From Gammaproteobacteria bacterium (GTDB lineage: Bacteria > Pseudomonadota > Gammaproteobacteria > VBWC01), in NCBI GenBank assembly GCA_006218035.1, contig VBWC01000023.1, positions 1 to 64,000 of the forward strand: a stretch of DNA of 64,000 nt. The letters run 5' to 3'. A program made the position numbers and the translations under genes. The notes under the pieces are model-generated. The model searched no databases, was not told where the DNA came from, and saw nothing but the letters and a program-made list of their open reading frames with translations. Positions 20,953 through 30,023 of this stretch are shown in pieces; positions within the stretch are counted from its first letter, which is position 1; every line of letters begins with the position of its first letter.

Positions 20953-22229
20953 CGTGACGTGGGTTGCTGCGTGACAGATTGTCCTGTCAGGCGTTCGAGT
21001 TCAATGATCCGCAGATGCGCGTCGATGATGGCCTCGACCAGATCGCTGCGCGCTTCGAGCAATTCCGTTTGTACGCTGCGCCATTCGAAGTAGCTGTAGC
21101 GCCCGTGCTCGTAGCCGCGCTGCATCTCGGCGAGCGCCAGTTCGATGTGGGGGATGACGTCATCGCGCAAGGTTCTGGTGCGGTGCAGCGCGTGCTCCAG
21201 TTCCTGGTGCATGACGAACAACGACGTCCGGATACTTACGCGCGCGGCGGCGGTGTCGGCCTCGGTCCCCGCGGCCTGTGCACGGGCGGCGGCGATGCCG
21301 CCCTGGTTCTGGTTGCGCAGCGTCAGCGGCATGCTGATACCGGCAACCAGCGCCTGATCGTCGGTCGCTGCCAGCCGCCGCACACCCGCCGATACACGCC
21401 AGTCGGGTTTACGTTCCGCTTCGGCCAGGCGCAACAACGCGTCGTCCAGCCGTTGCTTCGACAGGAAACGCGCGAAGTCGGGGTTCTGCTCGATGCGCGT
21501 GGCGAGACTGTCGAATGAGGTTGTGCGGGGCAGTAATAACAGATCGCCACTGACGCGCGTGAACGCAGGTTCGGTCTCGCCCCATTGCGCTGCCAGCCGG
21601 TGGATGGCGGATAATAATTCGTGCTCGATATCTTCCCGCCTGAGTTCGGTGCGCGCCTGTTCCGCCTGCGCGCGCGCCAGTTCGGCGTGTGCCGATCGGC
21701 CGGCCGTTACCCGTTGACGTATGGCCTCGACGGTTTCCCGGGCGAGTTGCACGGCCTCGTCGGCGTTGGCCATGCGCGCCTGGCCGGCGAGGCATGCGAC
21801 AAAACGGCGCGCCGTTTCGGCGGCGGCGTCAACGCGCATCACATCCGCCTCCGCGGCGAGCAGCGCTGAACCGGCGCGGGCTGTGTCGACACGCCGTTGC
21901 CGCGCGCCGCGTTCCAGTATCCACGCGATGCTCAAGGTCGTTTCCGCGCTGTCGATGCCGGCGAATTTGCCGCTGCCGAGCGCATTTTCCACTGTCAGTT
22001 CCAGCTCCGGATTGGGCGGCAGAGCGGCCTGCTGTACCCGGGCGCCCTGCGCCTCGAGCTGATAGCCGTAGCCGACCAGCGCCGGATTGCGTGCCAGCGT
22101 GCTGGCAATCGCCTCGTTCAGGTGTATCACCGGGCCGGCGTTGCCCGGTTCGGGTTCTGCATGCACCGTTGTGCAGAACAGGCACACCAGCAGATACGCA
22201 CCTGTACAACGTGCCAGCGGGTTTTGCAT
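20949..22229 (-). CDS. czcC: CzcC-type outer-membrane factor (TolC family)
   Basis: Start ATG 22229 is chosen over the longer frame because TGGAG precedes it and a signal peptide follows (MQNPLARCTGAYLLVCLFCT...HA/EPEPG). The 426-residue protein has the repeated coiled-coil pattern of outer-membrane factors (LNEAIASTLARNPALVGYGY, PPNPELELTVENALGSGKF, ...QGGIAAARAQAAGTEADTAA). It forms the outer-membrane exit channel for the CzcAB pump. It is the first of three overlapping or closely spaced efflux genes. Confidence 0.9.
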   Translation of the reverse strand: MQNPLARCTGAYLLVCLFCTTVHAEPEPGNAGPVIHLNEAIASTLARNPALVGYGYQLEAQGARVQQAALPPNPELELTVENALGSGKFAGIDSAETTLSIAWILERGARQRRVDTARAGSALLAAEADVMRVDAAAETARRFVACLAGQARMANADEAVQLARETVEAIRQRVTAGRSAHAELARAQAEQARTELRREDIEHELLSAIHRLAAQWGETEPAFTRVSGDLLLLPRTTSFDSLATRIEQNPDFARFLSKQRLDDALLRLAEAERKPDWRVSAGVRRLAATDDQALVAGISMPLTLRNQNQGGIAAARAQAAGTEADTAAARVSIRTSLFVMHQELEHALHRTRTLRDDVIPHIELALAEMQRGYEHGRYSYFEWRSVQTELLEARSDLVEAIIDAHLRIIELERLTGQSVTQQPTSR

Positions 22230-22418
22230 GGTTACATCTCCAGGTAGCGCGCCGTCGCGCGTCAAAATCAAACAAGATGCAAGACTGTATGTGTCGATAC
22301 GGCAGTCAACGACGGCCTGTCCGCGCCTCCCGCAGTGCAATGGAACACACGTGACGGGGCTACGGTAACCAGCACACAGCGCCGGTCATGACCGGTCAGC
22401 CGCAGGCGGCGATGTGGT

Positions 22419-22835
22419 TTAGTGTGGGGGAGCGCGCAGAGGCGGGAGGTATGAATGCCACCCGGTAACAGGATGTATATTCCAGGTACGGCGCCGCAGG
22501 GTCGTCGCGAGCACGGACGGCGCCAGCAGCCTGATCGCCGCCGCCAGCAAGGCCATGACCAGCGATCCGGACAGCAGATTCTTCAACAGACCGGCGGGTG
22601 TGATATCAATTCCCGACATGGCCTCGTCGGCATGGCCGGGTCCCGCTAAATCATGTGCGGAGTGCGCTTTATTATGATGGGCATGACCCATGACGCCGGG
22701 CTCATGGCCGCTGTCGTGGCCATGGCTATAGGTGTGCAGGTGCAGTTGCACACCCTGGACAAATACCAGGGCGACGGCCAGGTAAACCACCGTAAGGACT
22801 TTGCCGCGCATTGTTGCGGGTCGCAGTTTGAGCAT
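22419..22835 (-). CDS. His-rich membrane protein at the head of the czc operon
   Basis: The 138-residue protein starts at ATG 22835. It has one N-terminal membrane segment (VLTVVYLAVALVFVQGVQLH), a periplasmic loop full of His (HLHTYSHGHDSGHEPG, HAHHNKAHSAHDL), and a second membrane segment (LLSGSLVMALLAAAIRLLAP). His clusters of this kind bind Zn/Ni/Co. Placed 190 bases upstream of czcC on the same strand, it is probably an accessory metal-binding or sensing component of the efflux system, in the manner of CzcI/CzcN-like proteins, though homology to those is not shown. Confidence 0.7.
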   Translation of the reverse strand: MLKLRPATMRGKVLTVVYLAVALVFVQGVQLHLHTYSHGHDSGHEPGVMGHAHHNKAHSAHDLAGPGHADEAMSGIDITPAGLLKNLLSGSLVMALLAAAIRLLAPSVLATTLRRRTWNIHPVTGWHSYLPPLRAPPH

Positions 22836-22886
22836 CGGCGACGAGTCTAGCGCAGGCTAACAGGCGACACAAGGTAACGTCACTAA

Positions 22887-22906
22887 GGAAGCTTTGAACA
22901 AGTCCG
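22887..22906 (+). repeat. Relic of an IS5-type terminus
   Basis: GGAAGCTTTGAACAAGTCCG, preceded by CTAA, closely matches the left end of the IS5 element (GGAAACTCTGAACAAGTAAC at 4789). No partner end is visible. It directly abuts a truncated methyltransferase gene. Confidence 0.5.
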
Positions 22907-23064
22907 TTGGCCTGTTGATGTCGCTCAATATGCTGATCGAATTCGGCGATGCCTTCGATTACACCGGCGCGGATTTCCGCGCGTGGTGCGGCGAGGCGGG
23001 CTTCAAGCGTTTTGAATTTATCCACCTTGCCGGCCCGACCAGCGCGGCGGTGGCGTACAGGTAG
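22897..23064 (+). pseudogene. O-methyltransferase C-terminal fragment
   Basis: The plus strand reads SLNMLIEFGDAFDYTGADFR then AWCGEAGFKRFEFI and LAGPTSAAVAYR, stop at 23062-23064. This is the characteristic last 50 residues of plant-type O-methyltransferases (FTGADFRAW..EAGF...LAGPTSA). Nothing of the SAM-binding core is present upstream; the fragment begins at the IS5-type terminus. Confidence 0.75.
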
Positions 23065-23184
23065 CGCGGGCAACGGGCAAGGGGGATTCTGTCTGGAAAT
23101 TGTGCGCTGTCGACGTCAGCGGGATTCTGCGGTAAGGTACGGCGGCAATTGTCGCTGTACCGGTTCAGACAGGGAGGCCGTTGA

Positions 23185-24366
23185 ATGAAGTACGCGCGGA
23201 TAGGGTTGTACCTCATCGTCGTATCATTTCCGGTGACGAGTCCCGCGATGGCCATCGACGATCTGGTCGTCAGCGGCTTCTTTACCGTGGGCGCGACCAA
23301 GGCCGGCTCATCGGCGACGACGGACAATGGCGGCATTACCGACGATGTCGGATTCGAGAACGATACCCGCATCGGCCTGCAACTGCTGACGCATATCAAT
23401 CCGCAGATGACGATGACCGCGCAGATGGTTGGGCGCGGCAGCGACAACGGCTACGCAGCGGACTTCGAGTGGGCCTATATCGACTACGCGTTAAGTGACT
23501 CGTTTAATGTCCGTGCCGGCAAACTCAAGTTTCCGACCTACCTGATTTCGGATTATGTCGATGTCGGTTATGCGTACCCGTGGATACGTCCACCCGAAGA
23601 GGTCTATTTCAGCAATCCGCTGACGACGATCTCCGGCGTCGATGTCCTGTTCCGAACGCGCGCCGGTGACATGGATCTGCTCGTGCAACCCTATATCGGG
23701 TCCAGCAAGGGCGAGAGCGGGATCGTGCCACAGGAAACCCTGATGGGTATCGATCAGGCCGTCACCAATGCGCTGATTCCTTCGCATCCGTTACAGGGCA
23801 CGGTGGGTACGGTGCAGCGGGTGGATTTCTCCGCCGAGAATTTCATCGGCATTAACGCCAGCATCGGCAACCAGTATTTTACGGCGCGCGCGGGTTACCT
23901 GGAAACCGATGTCACCGCGGCGGCCTTTGGCGTGGTGGACGATAAAGCGAGCTTTGGCAGCGTCGGCGCGACTATCGACTGGCGCAATACGGTGGTTTAC
24001 AGCGAGTACTTCGAAAGAGAGATACAGGGCGGCGCGAATATGGCGTTTCCAAACCAGAAGGGCTGGTATACGACATTGGGCTACCGGTTCGGTAACTGGC
24101 TGCCGCACATGACCTATGCCGAGGTCGGTGACAACGACAATCCGGCGGCCGGATGTTCGGCGCTGGGTTGCGGTGTTCCGATAAAGCAGCACTCCACAGC
24201 CGTCGGCGTGCGTCACGACTTCGCGCGGAATGCGGCCCTGAAGCTGGAAGTGAAGCGCGTGTCCCCCGATGCGGCGGTCGCCGGCATGCCGAAACGCGGA
24301 TTGTTCCTGACCGCGCCGGGCGAAGACGTCAATATCTATAGCATTGCGCTTGATACAGTTTTCTAG
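23185..24366 (+). CDS. Outer-membrane porin-like beta-barrel protein
   Basis: The 393-residue protein starts at ATG 23185 behind AGGGAGG. A signal peptide (MKYARIGLYLIVVSFPVTSPAMA/IDD) is followed by alternating beta strands (LVVSGFFTVGATKA, TRIGLQLLTHINPQMTMTAQ, FEWAYIDYALSDSFNVRAGK), and it ends with aromatic F (IALDTVF), as outer-membrane barrels do. The strand FNVRAGKLKFPTYLISDYVD is typical of porins found beside PstS-like genes. The following gene starts nine bases after its stop region, so the two form an operon. Confidence 0.8.
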   Translation: MKYARIGLYLIVVSFPVTSPAMAIDDLVVSGFFTVGATKAGSSATTDNGGITDDVGFENDTRIGLQLLTHINPQMTMTAQMVGRGSDNGYAADFEWAYIDYALSDSFNVRAGKLKFPTYLISDYVDVGYAYPWIRPPEEVYFSNPLTTISGVDVLFRTRAGDMDLLVQPYIGSSKGESGIVPQETLMGIDQAVTNALIPSHPLQGTVGTVQRVDFSAENFIGINASIGNQYFTARAGYLETDVTAAAFGVVDDKASFGSVGATIDWRNTVVYSEYFEREIQGGANMAFPNQKGWYTTLGYRFGNWLPHMTYAEVGDNDNPAAGCSALGCGVPIKQHSTAVGVRHDFARNAALKLEVKRVSPDAAVAGMPKRGLFLTAPGEDVNIYSIALDTVF

Positions 24367-24374
24367 GCGGACAT

Positions 24375-24803
24375 ATGAGCATCATAAAAATAACATCGAT
24401 AATCCTTGCCGGGTTGCTGCTGGTTTCGGCGTATGCCCGCGCGGATGTTGCCGTCATAGTGCATCCGGATAATCCGCTGACATCGATCTCTGTCGATGAT
24501 CTGCGTAACCTGTATCTTGGCAAGGTGCGGACCTACCCGAATGGCCATCAGGCAGAGATCATCGACCTCGGCGATGGGACCCCGTTGTGCACGCAGTTTT
24601 ACGCGGCCGTTTTGAACAAGACCAGTGCGCAGCTGAATGCCTACCGGGCGCAACGGCTGTTCTCCGGCAAAGGCCTGCCACCGAATACTGTCGCCACGGA
24701 TAGTGAGGCCGTGGCCTGGGTTGCCCGCAACCCGCAGGGGCTCGCCTACGTCGACAAGAGCAAGGTGAACGGCGACGTTAAAATCCTGATGACGATTCAG
24801 TAA
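24375..24803 (+). CDS. PstS-like periplasmic binding-domain protein
   Basis: The 142-residue protein has a signal peptide (MSIIKITSIILAGLLLVSAYARA/DVA) and the fold marks of short phosphate-binding-like proteins: VIVHPDNPLTSISVDDLRNL, YLGKVRTYPNGHQAEIIDLG, and WVARNPQGLAYVDKS. It is about half the length of true PstS, as in the family that pairs with a porin and often a sensory protein. Ligand and role are uncertain. No phosphate ABC genes are nearby. Confidence 0.8.
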   Translation: MSIIKITSIILAGLLLVSAYARADVAVIVHPDNPLTSISVDDLRNLYLGKVRTYPNGHQAEIIDLGDGTPLCTQFYAAVLNKTSAQLNAYRAQRLFSGKGLPPNTVATDSEAVAWVARNPQGLAYVDKSKVNGDVKILMTIQ

Positions 24804-25023
24804 GCCTGCCTGACTCTGCGACAGGCGCGATTCTCCGAGCCTGAGCGTGGCGATTCCCTGGCTGAATCCGGCGGTCTTGCCGGATGGAGACGCCCCATGA
24901 TCACATGCAGTCCGATCCGTTTGCAGCAGAAAGTCCTGTTCCAGTAGCGAACCATCTACGTCTGGCAAATGAAAAAGGAATGGCTTACCGTTTCTCAACG
25001 GGACCGGAATAGTAGAAGGAATC
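24804..25023. other. Short intergenic region
   Basis: It contains a 7-bp hairpin (ATCCGGC/GCCGGAT near 24865-24885) without a T-run. No gene is seen. Confidence 0.4.
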
Positions 25024-25923
25024 GTGCACTTGACCGATCATCCGGTCGCTCTGGTAAAAACCGCCTCATACACACTGTTCGCGCTGGTGGCCTTTGCAGC
25101 GAATTCGGTGCTGTGTCGGATGGCATTGGGCGATGACACCATCGACGCGGTCAGCTTTACGGTGGTGCGGCTGTTGTCGGGCATGGTGATGCTGGTGATT
25201 ATTCTAAAAATCGTCGGGCATCAAGGCAGCGCGTCGACGAAAGGCAGCTGGCTGTCCGCGCTCATGCTGTTTCTCTACGCGGTTGCATTTTCCTACGCCT
25301 ATATATCGCTGGATACGGCGACCGGCGCGCTGGTGTTGTTCGGCGCCGTGCAAATCACCATGGTAGTGGTCAGTGTCATGACAGGCACCCGGTTGCATGT
25401 GTCGGAGTGGTTCGGATTGTTAATCGCGTTCGCGGGGTTTGTCTATTTGATGCTCCCCGGGGTTACCGCGCCTTCATTCGGCGGGTTCATTCTGATGACC
25501 GTGGCTGGTATGGCGTGGGGTGTATATACGCTCAGAGGCAGAGGCTCTGCGTATCCACTGAGCGATACGGCATTTAATTTTGCACGCACCGCACCGCTTG
25601 TCGTCGTGCTGGCGTTGATTGCCATACCGACCGTACAGCTATCGTCTCAGGGAATTATTCTGGCGGTTTTGTCGGGAGCGGTGGCATCGGGCGTCGGCTA
25701 TACGGTCTGGTATATGGCGCTCAGCGGTCTTACGGCGACGGAAGCGGCGGTCGTCCAGCTGTCGGTGCCGGTGATCGCGGCGATCGGCGGCGTCGTGTTG
25801 GTATCCGAGGCGATAACCGTGCGGCTGGCGGTCGCCGGGATAATGATACTGGGCGGAATTCTCGCGGTGATATCCGGCCGCTATTATTTCGTGCGACGAA
25901 ACAAAACGGCGCCGCCCGCCTGA
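25024..25923 (+). CDS. EamA-family (DMT superfamily) permease
   Basis: The 299-residue protein starts at GTG 25024. Ten hydrophobic helices in two EamA halves are visible: TASYTLFALVAFAANSVLCR at the start, the repeated EamA ending YAVAFSYAYISLDTATGALV, and in the second half SGVGYTVWYMALSGLTATEA then LSVPVIAAIGGVVLVSEAIT. Such permeases export amino acids or metabolites. It is a single-gene unit. Confidence 0.85.
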   Translation: MHLTDHPVALVKTASYTLFALVAFAANSVLCRMALGDDTIDAVSFTVVRLLSGMVMLVIILKIVGHQGSASTKGSWLSALMLFLYAVAFSYAYISLDTATGALVLFGAVQITMVVVSVMTGTRLHVSEWFGLLIAFAGFVYLMLPGVTAPSFGGFILMTVAGMAWGVYTLRGRGSAYPLSDTAFNFARTAPLVVVLALIAIPTVQLSSQGIILAVLSGAVASGVGYTVWYMALSGLTATEAAVVQLSVPVIAAIGGVVLVSEAITVRLAVAGIMILGGILAVISGRYYFVRRNKTAPPA

Positions 25924-26052
25924 GCCGGGGGAAACGACGCGCACGGTTGCAAATGCACGTGCCGGAGGCGGTGTTGCTGTTGCCGTTCGTCTTTTTTTAT
26001 TCCCTCCGGGGGAGTCCCGGGATATTCCAGCGGTCTGGGTGGCAGGCGTATC

Positions 26053-26211
26053 GTGATGCCGGCGGTCTTGATGTCGTTCTTGCTCGTGCTGATCGTGTTT
26101 ATTATTATCGACCCGAACCGCCCGAAGCGCGGGCTGATTACGGTCGATCAGGGCCCGATGCCCGAGCTTAAGCAGGGTAATCACCAGGAAGCGATCGGCA
26201 ATATACCGCGG
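26053..26211 (+). pseudogene. C-terminal fragment of a DUF4239/bestrophin-like membrane protein
   Basis: The frame VMPAVLMSFLLVLIVFIIID-PNRPKRGLITVDQGPMPELK matches the usual end of DUF4239-type proteins (last membrane helix, then D.(D/N)RP.RGLI.V.Q.PM..L). All upstream helices are missing and no start fits. The rest of 25924-26383 contains nothing recognisable. Confidence 0.55.
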
Positions 26212-26383
26212 GGCCGTGGTGGGCGCGACGCACCGGATTGCCGTTTGCGCAGGCGTGACGTCGATCGTGGCGTTGACGTTTTAGGTTTTTCCGCCGCTGT
26301 TTGGCACGCCGCGGCGTACATCTGCACGCGGAGTCCGGTTCGGCCGATCCGCGCGTCGCGGACTTAAGCGGGGAAAGAACATC

Positions 26384-26749
26384 ATGAGCACCGTGCGACA
26401 CAAGGACCGGGAATTTGCCAGCCATGTAGTCGAGCTGATGCAATCGATCGGGCCGGTGAGCGCGCGGCGCATGTTTGGCGGGCACGGGTTTTTTCTGGAA
26501 GGGTTGATGTTTGCGTTGATGGCGGACGGCACGTTGTATCTAAAGGCGGATACGCGAACGGCAGGGGATTTCGAAAGACTGGGGCTGGCGATGTTTACCT
26601 ACGAAAAAAAGGGCCGGGAGTATTCGCTGTCCTACTATCAGGCGCCTGAAGAAATACTGGAGAGCCCGGATGAGATGAACGTCTGGGCGAACAAGGCGTA
26701 TGGCGCTGCCCTGCGGGCGCCGGCGAGGAAAGTGAAGAAGCGGGCATGA
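26384..26749 (+). CDS. TfoX N-terminal domain protein
   Basis: The 121-residue protein starts at ATG 26384. It contains the TfoX-N signature: FASHVVELMQSIGPVSARRM, FGGHGFFLEGLMFALMADGT, LYLKADTRTAGDFERLGLAM, FTYEKKGREYSLSYYQAPEE. Single-domain members lack the C-terminal half of the competence regulator TfoX/Sxy, and their function is unclear. Full length for that class. Confidence 0.88.
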   Translation: MSTVRHKDREFASHVVELMQSIGPVSARRMFGGHGFFLEGLMFALMADGTLYLKADTRTAGDFERLGLAMFTYEKKGREYSLSYYQAPEEILESPDEMNVWANKAYGAALRAPARKVKKRA

Positions 26750-26861
26750 AGCATCGGCCGGAATCAGCGACTGCTCTTTCGTATTGGCGACGCCGTGGCC
26801 GGTTGGGTCGCGGACGAGGTCCGGCGGCAACTTACCTGCTGATACACGCGCAAATCCGGTC

Positions 26862-27131
26862 ATGACGACACTACGCTTCACGCCGAATCTTCACCGCCTG
26901 GTGGACACGCCGTCGGCACGGGTTGCAGGCGCGACAGTGGCGCAGGTGCTGGCGTGTTACTTTCTGGCTAATCCGCGCGTGCGTGGTTACGTGCTTGACG
27001 ACCAGGGCGCGGTGCGCAAGCATGTGGCGGTTTTTGTGAATCAGGAACTGATCCGCGATCGTATTGGGCTTTCCGATCCGGTCGGGGAGAACGACGACAT
27101 CTTCGTCGCGCAGGCACTGTCCGGAGGCTGA
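26862..27131 (+). CDS. MoaD/ThiS-family ubiquitin-like protein
   Basis: Start ATG 26862 gives 89 residues with the beta-grasp pattern (TVAQVLACYFLANPRVRGYV, HVAVFVNQELIRDRIGLSDP, DDIFVAQALSGG) and a C-terminal Gly-Gly, the site that is thiocarboxylated in sulfur carriers. One base separates its stop from the next gene, a BNR-repeat protein; this pairing recurs in proteobacteria, suggesting joint function rather than molybdopterin or thiamine synthesis. Those pathways are absent nearby. Confidence 0.8.
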   Translation: MTTLRFTPNLHRLVDTPSARVAGATVAQVLACYFLANPRVRGYVLDDQGAVRKHVAVFVNQELIRDRIGLSDPVGENDDIFVAQALSGG

Positions 27132-27132
27132 T

Positions 27133-28251
27133 ATGAGCGACTGTTTGTGGGTGGGGACACGCAAGGGGCTGTTTGGCATCGCACGCGATAACCGCGGCCG
27201 CTGGCGGATAGCGGGCACGTGGTTTCCCGGCGATCCGGTGTCGATGCTGTTACCGCAGCGCGGCGGCCGGCGCATTCATGCCGCACTGGATCTCGGCCAT
27301 TTCGGCGTCAAGATGCAGCGCTCCGACGACGGCGGCAAGACCTGGCGCGAGACGCCGGCGCCGGTGTTTCCGCCCAGGCCCGACGGACTGGAAGACAAGG
27401 ACCCGATGCGCGGCATCGACATTCCGTGGAGCAGCAAGCTGATCTGGGCGCTGGAGCCGGGCGGTGCCGGCGACGATTCCGGTGAGCTGTGGTGCGGCGT
27501 GATTCCGGGCGGCCTGTTTCACTCGCGCGATGGCGGTGACAGCTGGACGCTGGTGCGCTCGTTGTGGGATCACCCGTTACGCAAGAAGTGGATGGGCGGC
27601 GGCTACGACTTCGCCGGTATCCATTCGATTATGGTTGATCCACGCGATGCCCGGCACGTGACGATTGCCGTGTCGACCGGCGGTGTCTGGACGACCAAAG
27701 ACAATGGTGGAAGCTGGGCGTTGATCGGCAAGGGTCTGCGCAATGCGTATATGCCGCCGGACATGGCGGGTGACCCGTTGCCTCAGGACGCTCATCGTGT
27801 CGTGCATTGCCCGGCAAAGCCTGACCGGCTGTGGATGCAGCACCACAACGGAATATTCCGCAGCGACGACGGCGGCGAGCACTGGCAGGAGCTGCACGAT
27901 GTGCCGCCATCCAGCTTCGGCTTTGCCGTCGCCGTGCATCCGACGGAAGCGGACACCGCCTGGTTCGTGCCGGCCACAAAAGACGAGAGACGTTTCCCGG
28001 TCGACGCTCGCCTGGTGGTGACGCGCACCCGCGACGGCGGCAAGCACTTTGATGTTTTGAGCAAGGGCCTGCCCGATGAACCGGCCTACGACCTGATCTA
28101 TCGCCACGGCCTGGCCATCGCCGCCGACGGCGAGCGGCTGGCCTTCGGCAGCACCACCGGCTCGCTGTGGGTCAGCGAGGATCAGGGCGACTCGTGGCAG
28201 AACGTGAGCAAGCATCTGCCGCCGATAGCTTGCGTGCGGTTCGAGGCGTAG
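27133..28251 (+). CDS. BNR/sialidase-like beta-propeller protein
   Basis: Start ATG 27133 follows the MoaD-like stop by one base. The 372-residue protein carries several Asp-box repeats (SDDGGKTWRET, SRDGGDSWTLV, TKDNGGSWALI, SDDGGEHWQEL, TRDGGKHFDVL, SEDQGDSWQNV), the hallmark of sialidase/Vps10-type propellers. No signal peptide is seen, so it is probably cytoplasmic. The Arg triad and other catalytic residues of true sialidases are not evident; enzymatic activity is not implied. Confidence 0.85.
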   Translation: MSDCLWVGTRKGLFGIARDNRGRWRIAGTWFPGDPVSMLLPQRGGRRIHAALDLGHFGVKMQRSDDGGKTWRETPAPVFPPRPDGLEDKDPMRGIDIPWSSKLIWALEPGGAGDDSGELWCGVIPGGLFHSRDGGDSWTLVRSLWDHPLRKKWMGGGYDFAGIHSIMVDPRDARHVTIAVSTGGVWTTKDNGGSWALIGKGLRNAYMPPDMAGDPLPQDAHRVVHCPAKPDRLWMQHHNGIFRSDDGGEHWQELHDVPPSSFGFAVAVHPTEADTAWFVPATKDERRFPVDARLVVTRTRDGGKHFDVLSKGLPDEPAYDLIYRHGLAIAADGERLAFGSTTGSLWVSEDQGDSWQNVSKHLPPIACVRFEA

Positions 28252-28277
28252 GCCGGGATCTGTGCTTGTGCGCTTAA

Positions 28278-28403
28278 GGAACCTCTGATGTGTCGTCATT
28301 CCGGGCCCCTGCTTTCGCAGGGGCAGGCTGCGCGTAGCGGACGAGCCCATGTTTATGCCCGGAGGGTACGGGAATGACGAAAAGATGATGAATCGGCGGT
28401 TCC
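28278..28403. mobile_element. MITE family A, copy 1 (126 bp)
   Basis: Left terminus GGAACCTCTGATG and right terminus AATCGGCGGTTCC are inverted partners. Flanks are TTAA (28274-28277) and TTCA (28404-28407), a near-matching 4-bp target duplication. The interior has GTCATTCCGGGCCCC...GGGAATGAC and no gene. Confidence 0.75.
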
Positions 28404-28464
28404 TTCAGTACGAAAATTTCTAGAATAAATATTTTTCCAGCGGTCACCGGTACGGGGTGTCGTT

Positions 28465-28770
28465 ATGAGCTTTAAATGTATAAGCGTCGATGCGGCGCGC
28501 GAATTGATCGAGCGCAACAACGCGCAGGTGATCGACATCCGCGATATGCGTTCCTATGAAGCGGGCCATATCGCCAACGCCGAGCGTATCGACAACAGCA
28601 ACGTCGAGGGCTTTATCCAGCGCGCGGACACCGCGCGCCCGCTGATCGTCTGTTGTTACCACGGCAACACCAGCAAAGGCGCGGCGGAGTACTTTGCGAG
28701 CAAGGGATTTGCCGAGGCCTACAGCCTGGACGGCGGTTATGCGGCGTGGCGGCTGGTGTCTCGGGAATGA
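28465..28770 (+). CDS. glpE: GlpE-like thiosulfate sulfurtransferase (rhodanese)
   Basis: The 101-residue single-domain rhodanese starts at ATG 28465. It shows DARELIERNNAQVIDIRDMR, SYEAGHIANAERIDN and the active-site loop VCCYHGNTSKGAAEYFASKG, where the Cys before YHGNTS carries the persulfide, followed by LDGGYAAWR. Length and loop match E. coli GlpE (CYHGNSS). It is a cytoplasmic sulfur-transfer enzyme. No glycerol genes adjoin it. Confidence 0.9.
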   Translation: MSFKCISVDAARELIERNNAQVIDIRDMRSYEAGHIANAERIDNSNVEGFIQRADTARPLIVCCYHGNTSKGAAEYFASKGFAEAYSLDGGYAAWRLVSRE

Positions 28771-28828
28771 ACGCGCACTGAATGAGTGGAAAGTCTGATC
28801 AATTTCTTCTGATGTCCTTCCGGCGAAA

Positions 28829-28873
28829 GCCGGAATCCGGCAATTTGCTGAATTTAAGGCACCGGATTCCGGC
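28829..28873. repeat. Inverted repeat of the dispersed GCCGGAATCC type
   Basis: GCCGGAATCCGG (28829-28840) and CCGGATTCCGGC (28862-28873) form a perfect 12-bp inverted pair with a 21-base loop. It belongs to the ATTCCGG palindromes scattered through the window. The rest of 28771-29122 holds no gene. Confidence 0.6.
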
Positions 28874-29122
28874 TCTTCGCCATGCTAAGCCGGGGAGGAC
28901 GAATGAATCACCATTTCCTGGTGTTCCGAACGGGGATGGTCCCGCGCAGATCGTGAACTCGGTGGCTTGAAAAAAACGGCCGGGCCGCCGCATGCCGGGC
29001 GGAAATAGTTCGCCCGTGCCGCGCGCTGGTGGGTATCGTCGTCGTATGCGTCTGTAGCCGGGCTTTCTGCTAAGCTGGCTCGCCGAAATAATCGGCGCGC
29101 CGGTAGCCGAAAGGAAGGGTGT

Positions 29123-29788
29123 GTGGATATCGAATTGTCGCTCAATGAAACGCGGGTGATCGCCAGTCTGATCGAGAAGGAACTCACGACGCCGGAGCAA
29201 TATCCGTTGTCGCTCAATGCGCTTACCAACGCCTGCAATCAAAAAAGCAACCGCGATCCGGTGCTGACGCTGGATCAGGCCACCGTGCTGCAGACCGTCG
29301 ATGCGTTGACGAAGAAGCGGCTGGTCAGCGAAAAAACCGGGTTCGGCAGCCGTGTGTCGAAATACCAGCACCGGTTCTGCAACACCGAGTTCGGGCTATT
29401 GAAGTTCACCGAGCAGGAACTCGGTATCGTCTGTGAGCTGTTCTTGCGCGGGCCGCAAACGCCGGGCGAGCTGCGCAGTCATGCCGCGCGTTTGGCGAAG
29501 TTCGCGGATATTCAGCAGGTTGAGGAATCTTTGGCGCAACTGGCGACGCGGCCGGACGGTCCATTTGTCATGATGCTGGCGCGCGAGTCCGGAAGGCGCG
29601 AGTCACGTTATATGCATCTTTTCAGCGGGGCCGTACCGGTAGCGCCTGTGTCCGGGCCCGTCAAGGTGGCGGGTGCGCGTGGCGCCGCCGAGACCGATCG
29701 GCTGGACCGGCTGGAGGCGCTGGTAACGGCGCTGCGTGATGACGTCGAGGCACTGCAGCGCAGGCTCGACGGGCCGGACCAGCACTAG
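29123..29788 (+). CDS. yceH: YceH family (DUF480) winged-helix protein
   Basis: Start GTG 29123 lies behind AAGGAAGG. The 221-residue protein has two winged-helix repeats: [40 protein letters not shown], and in the second half [20 protein letters not shown]-like [20 protein letters not shown]. It ends with a coiled segment [20 protein letters not shown]. This is full length for YceH. The conserved family has no firmly known function. Confidence 0.9.
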   Translation: MDIELSLNETRVIASLIEKELTTPEQYPLSLNALTNACNQKSNRDPVLTLDQATVLQTVDALTKKRLVSEKTGFGSRVSKYQHRFCNTEFGLLKFTEQELGIVCELFLRGPQTPGELRSHAARLAKFADIQQVEESLAQLATRPDGPFVMMLARESGRRESRYMHLFSGAVPVAPVSGPVKVAGARGAAETDRLDRLEALVTALRDDVEALQRRLDGPDQH

Positions 29789-29942
29789 GCTTCCGGACGG
29801 CGGCGTCCGGCCCGGTGCGGGGCGTTGCCTTCAAATGTGGATTCGCAATACATCGTTTGCGGCATGCGCCGGTCTGTCCGGCCGGAAGGCTGGCGACGGT
29901 GGGGGGTGCTGGCGAGCCATAAAATGAGATACCATTAGCCGG

Positions 29943-29971
29943 TGTAGCCCGCGCGTTAACGGCGCGGCTAC
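29943..29971 (+). other. Hairpin upstream of the cold-shock gene
   Basis: GTAGCCCGCGCGTTAACGGC and GCGGCTAC fold into a long stem, followed by AAAAAAG. It lies about 55 bases before the csp start, and may be part of a structured 5' leader, which cold-shock mRNAs often have. The orientation does not suit a plus-strand terminator. Confidence 0.35.
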
Positions 29972-30023
29972 CAAAAAAGTGCCAGCGTAAGGTGGCGGAT
30001 TATTCATACAGGAGAGTTAGGAA

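Noticed and set aside
29943-29971. Hairpin before csp as a transcription terminator
   Set aside because: On the plus strand the stem is followed by As, and on the minus strand the T-run precedes the stem, so neither direction fits.
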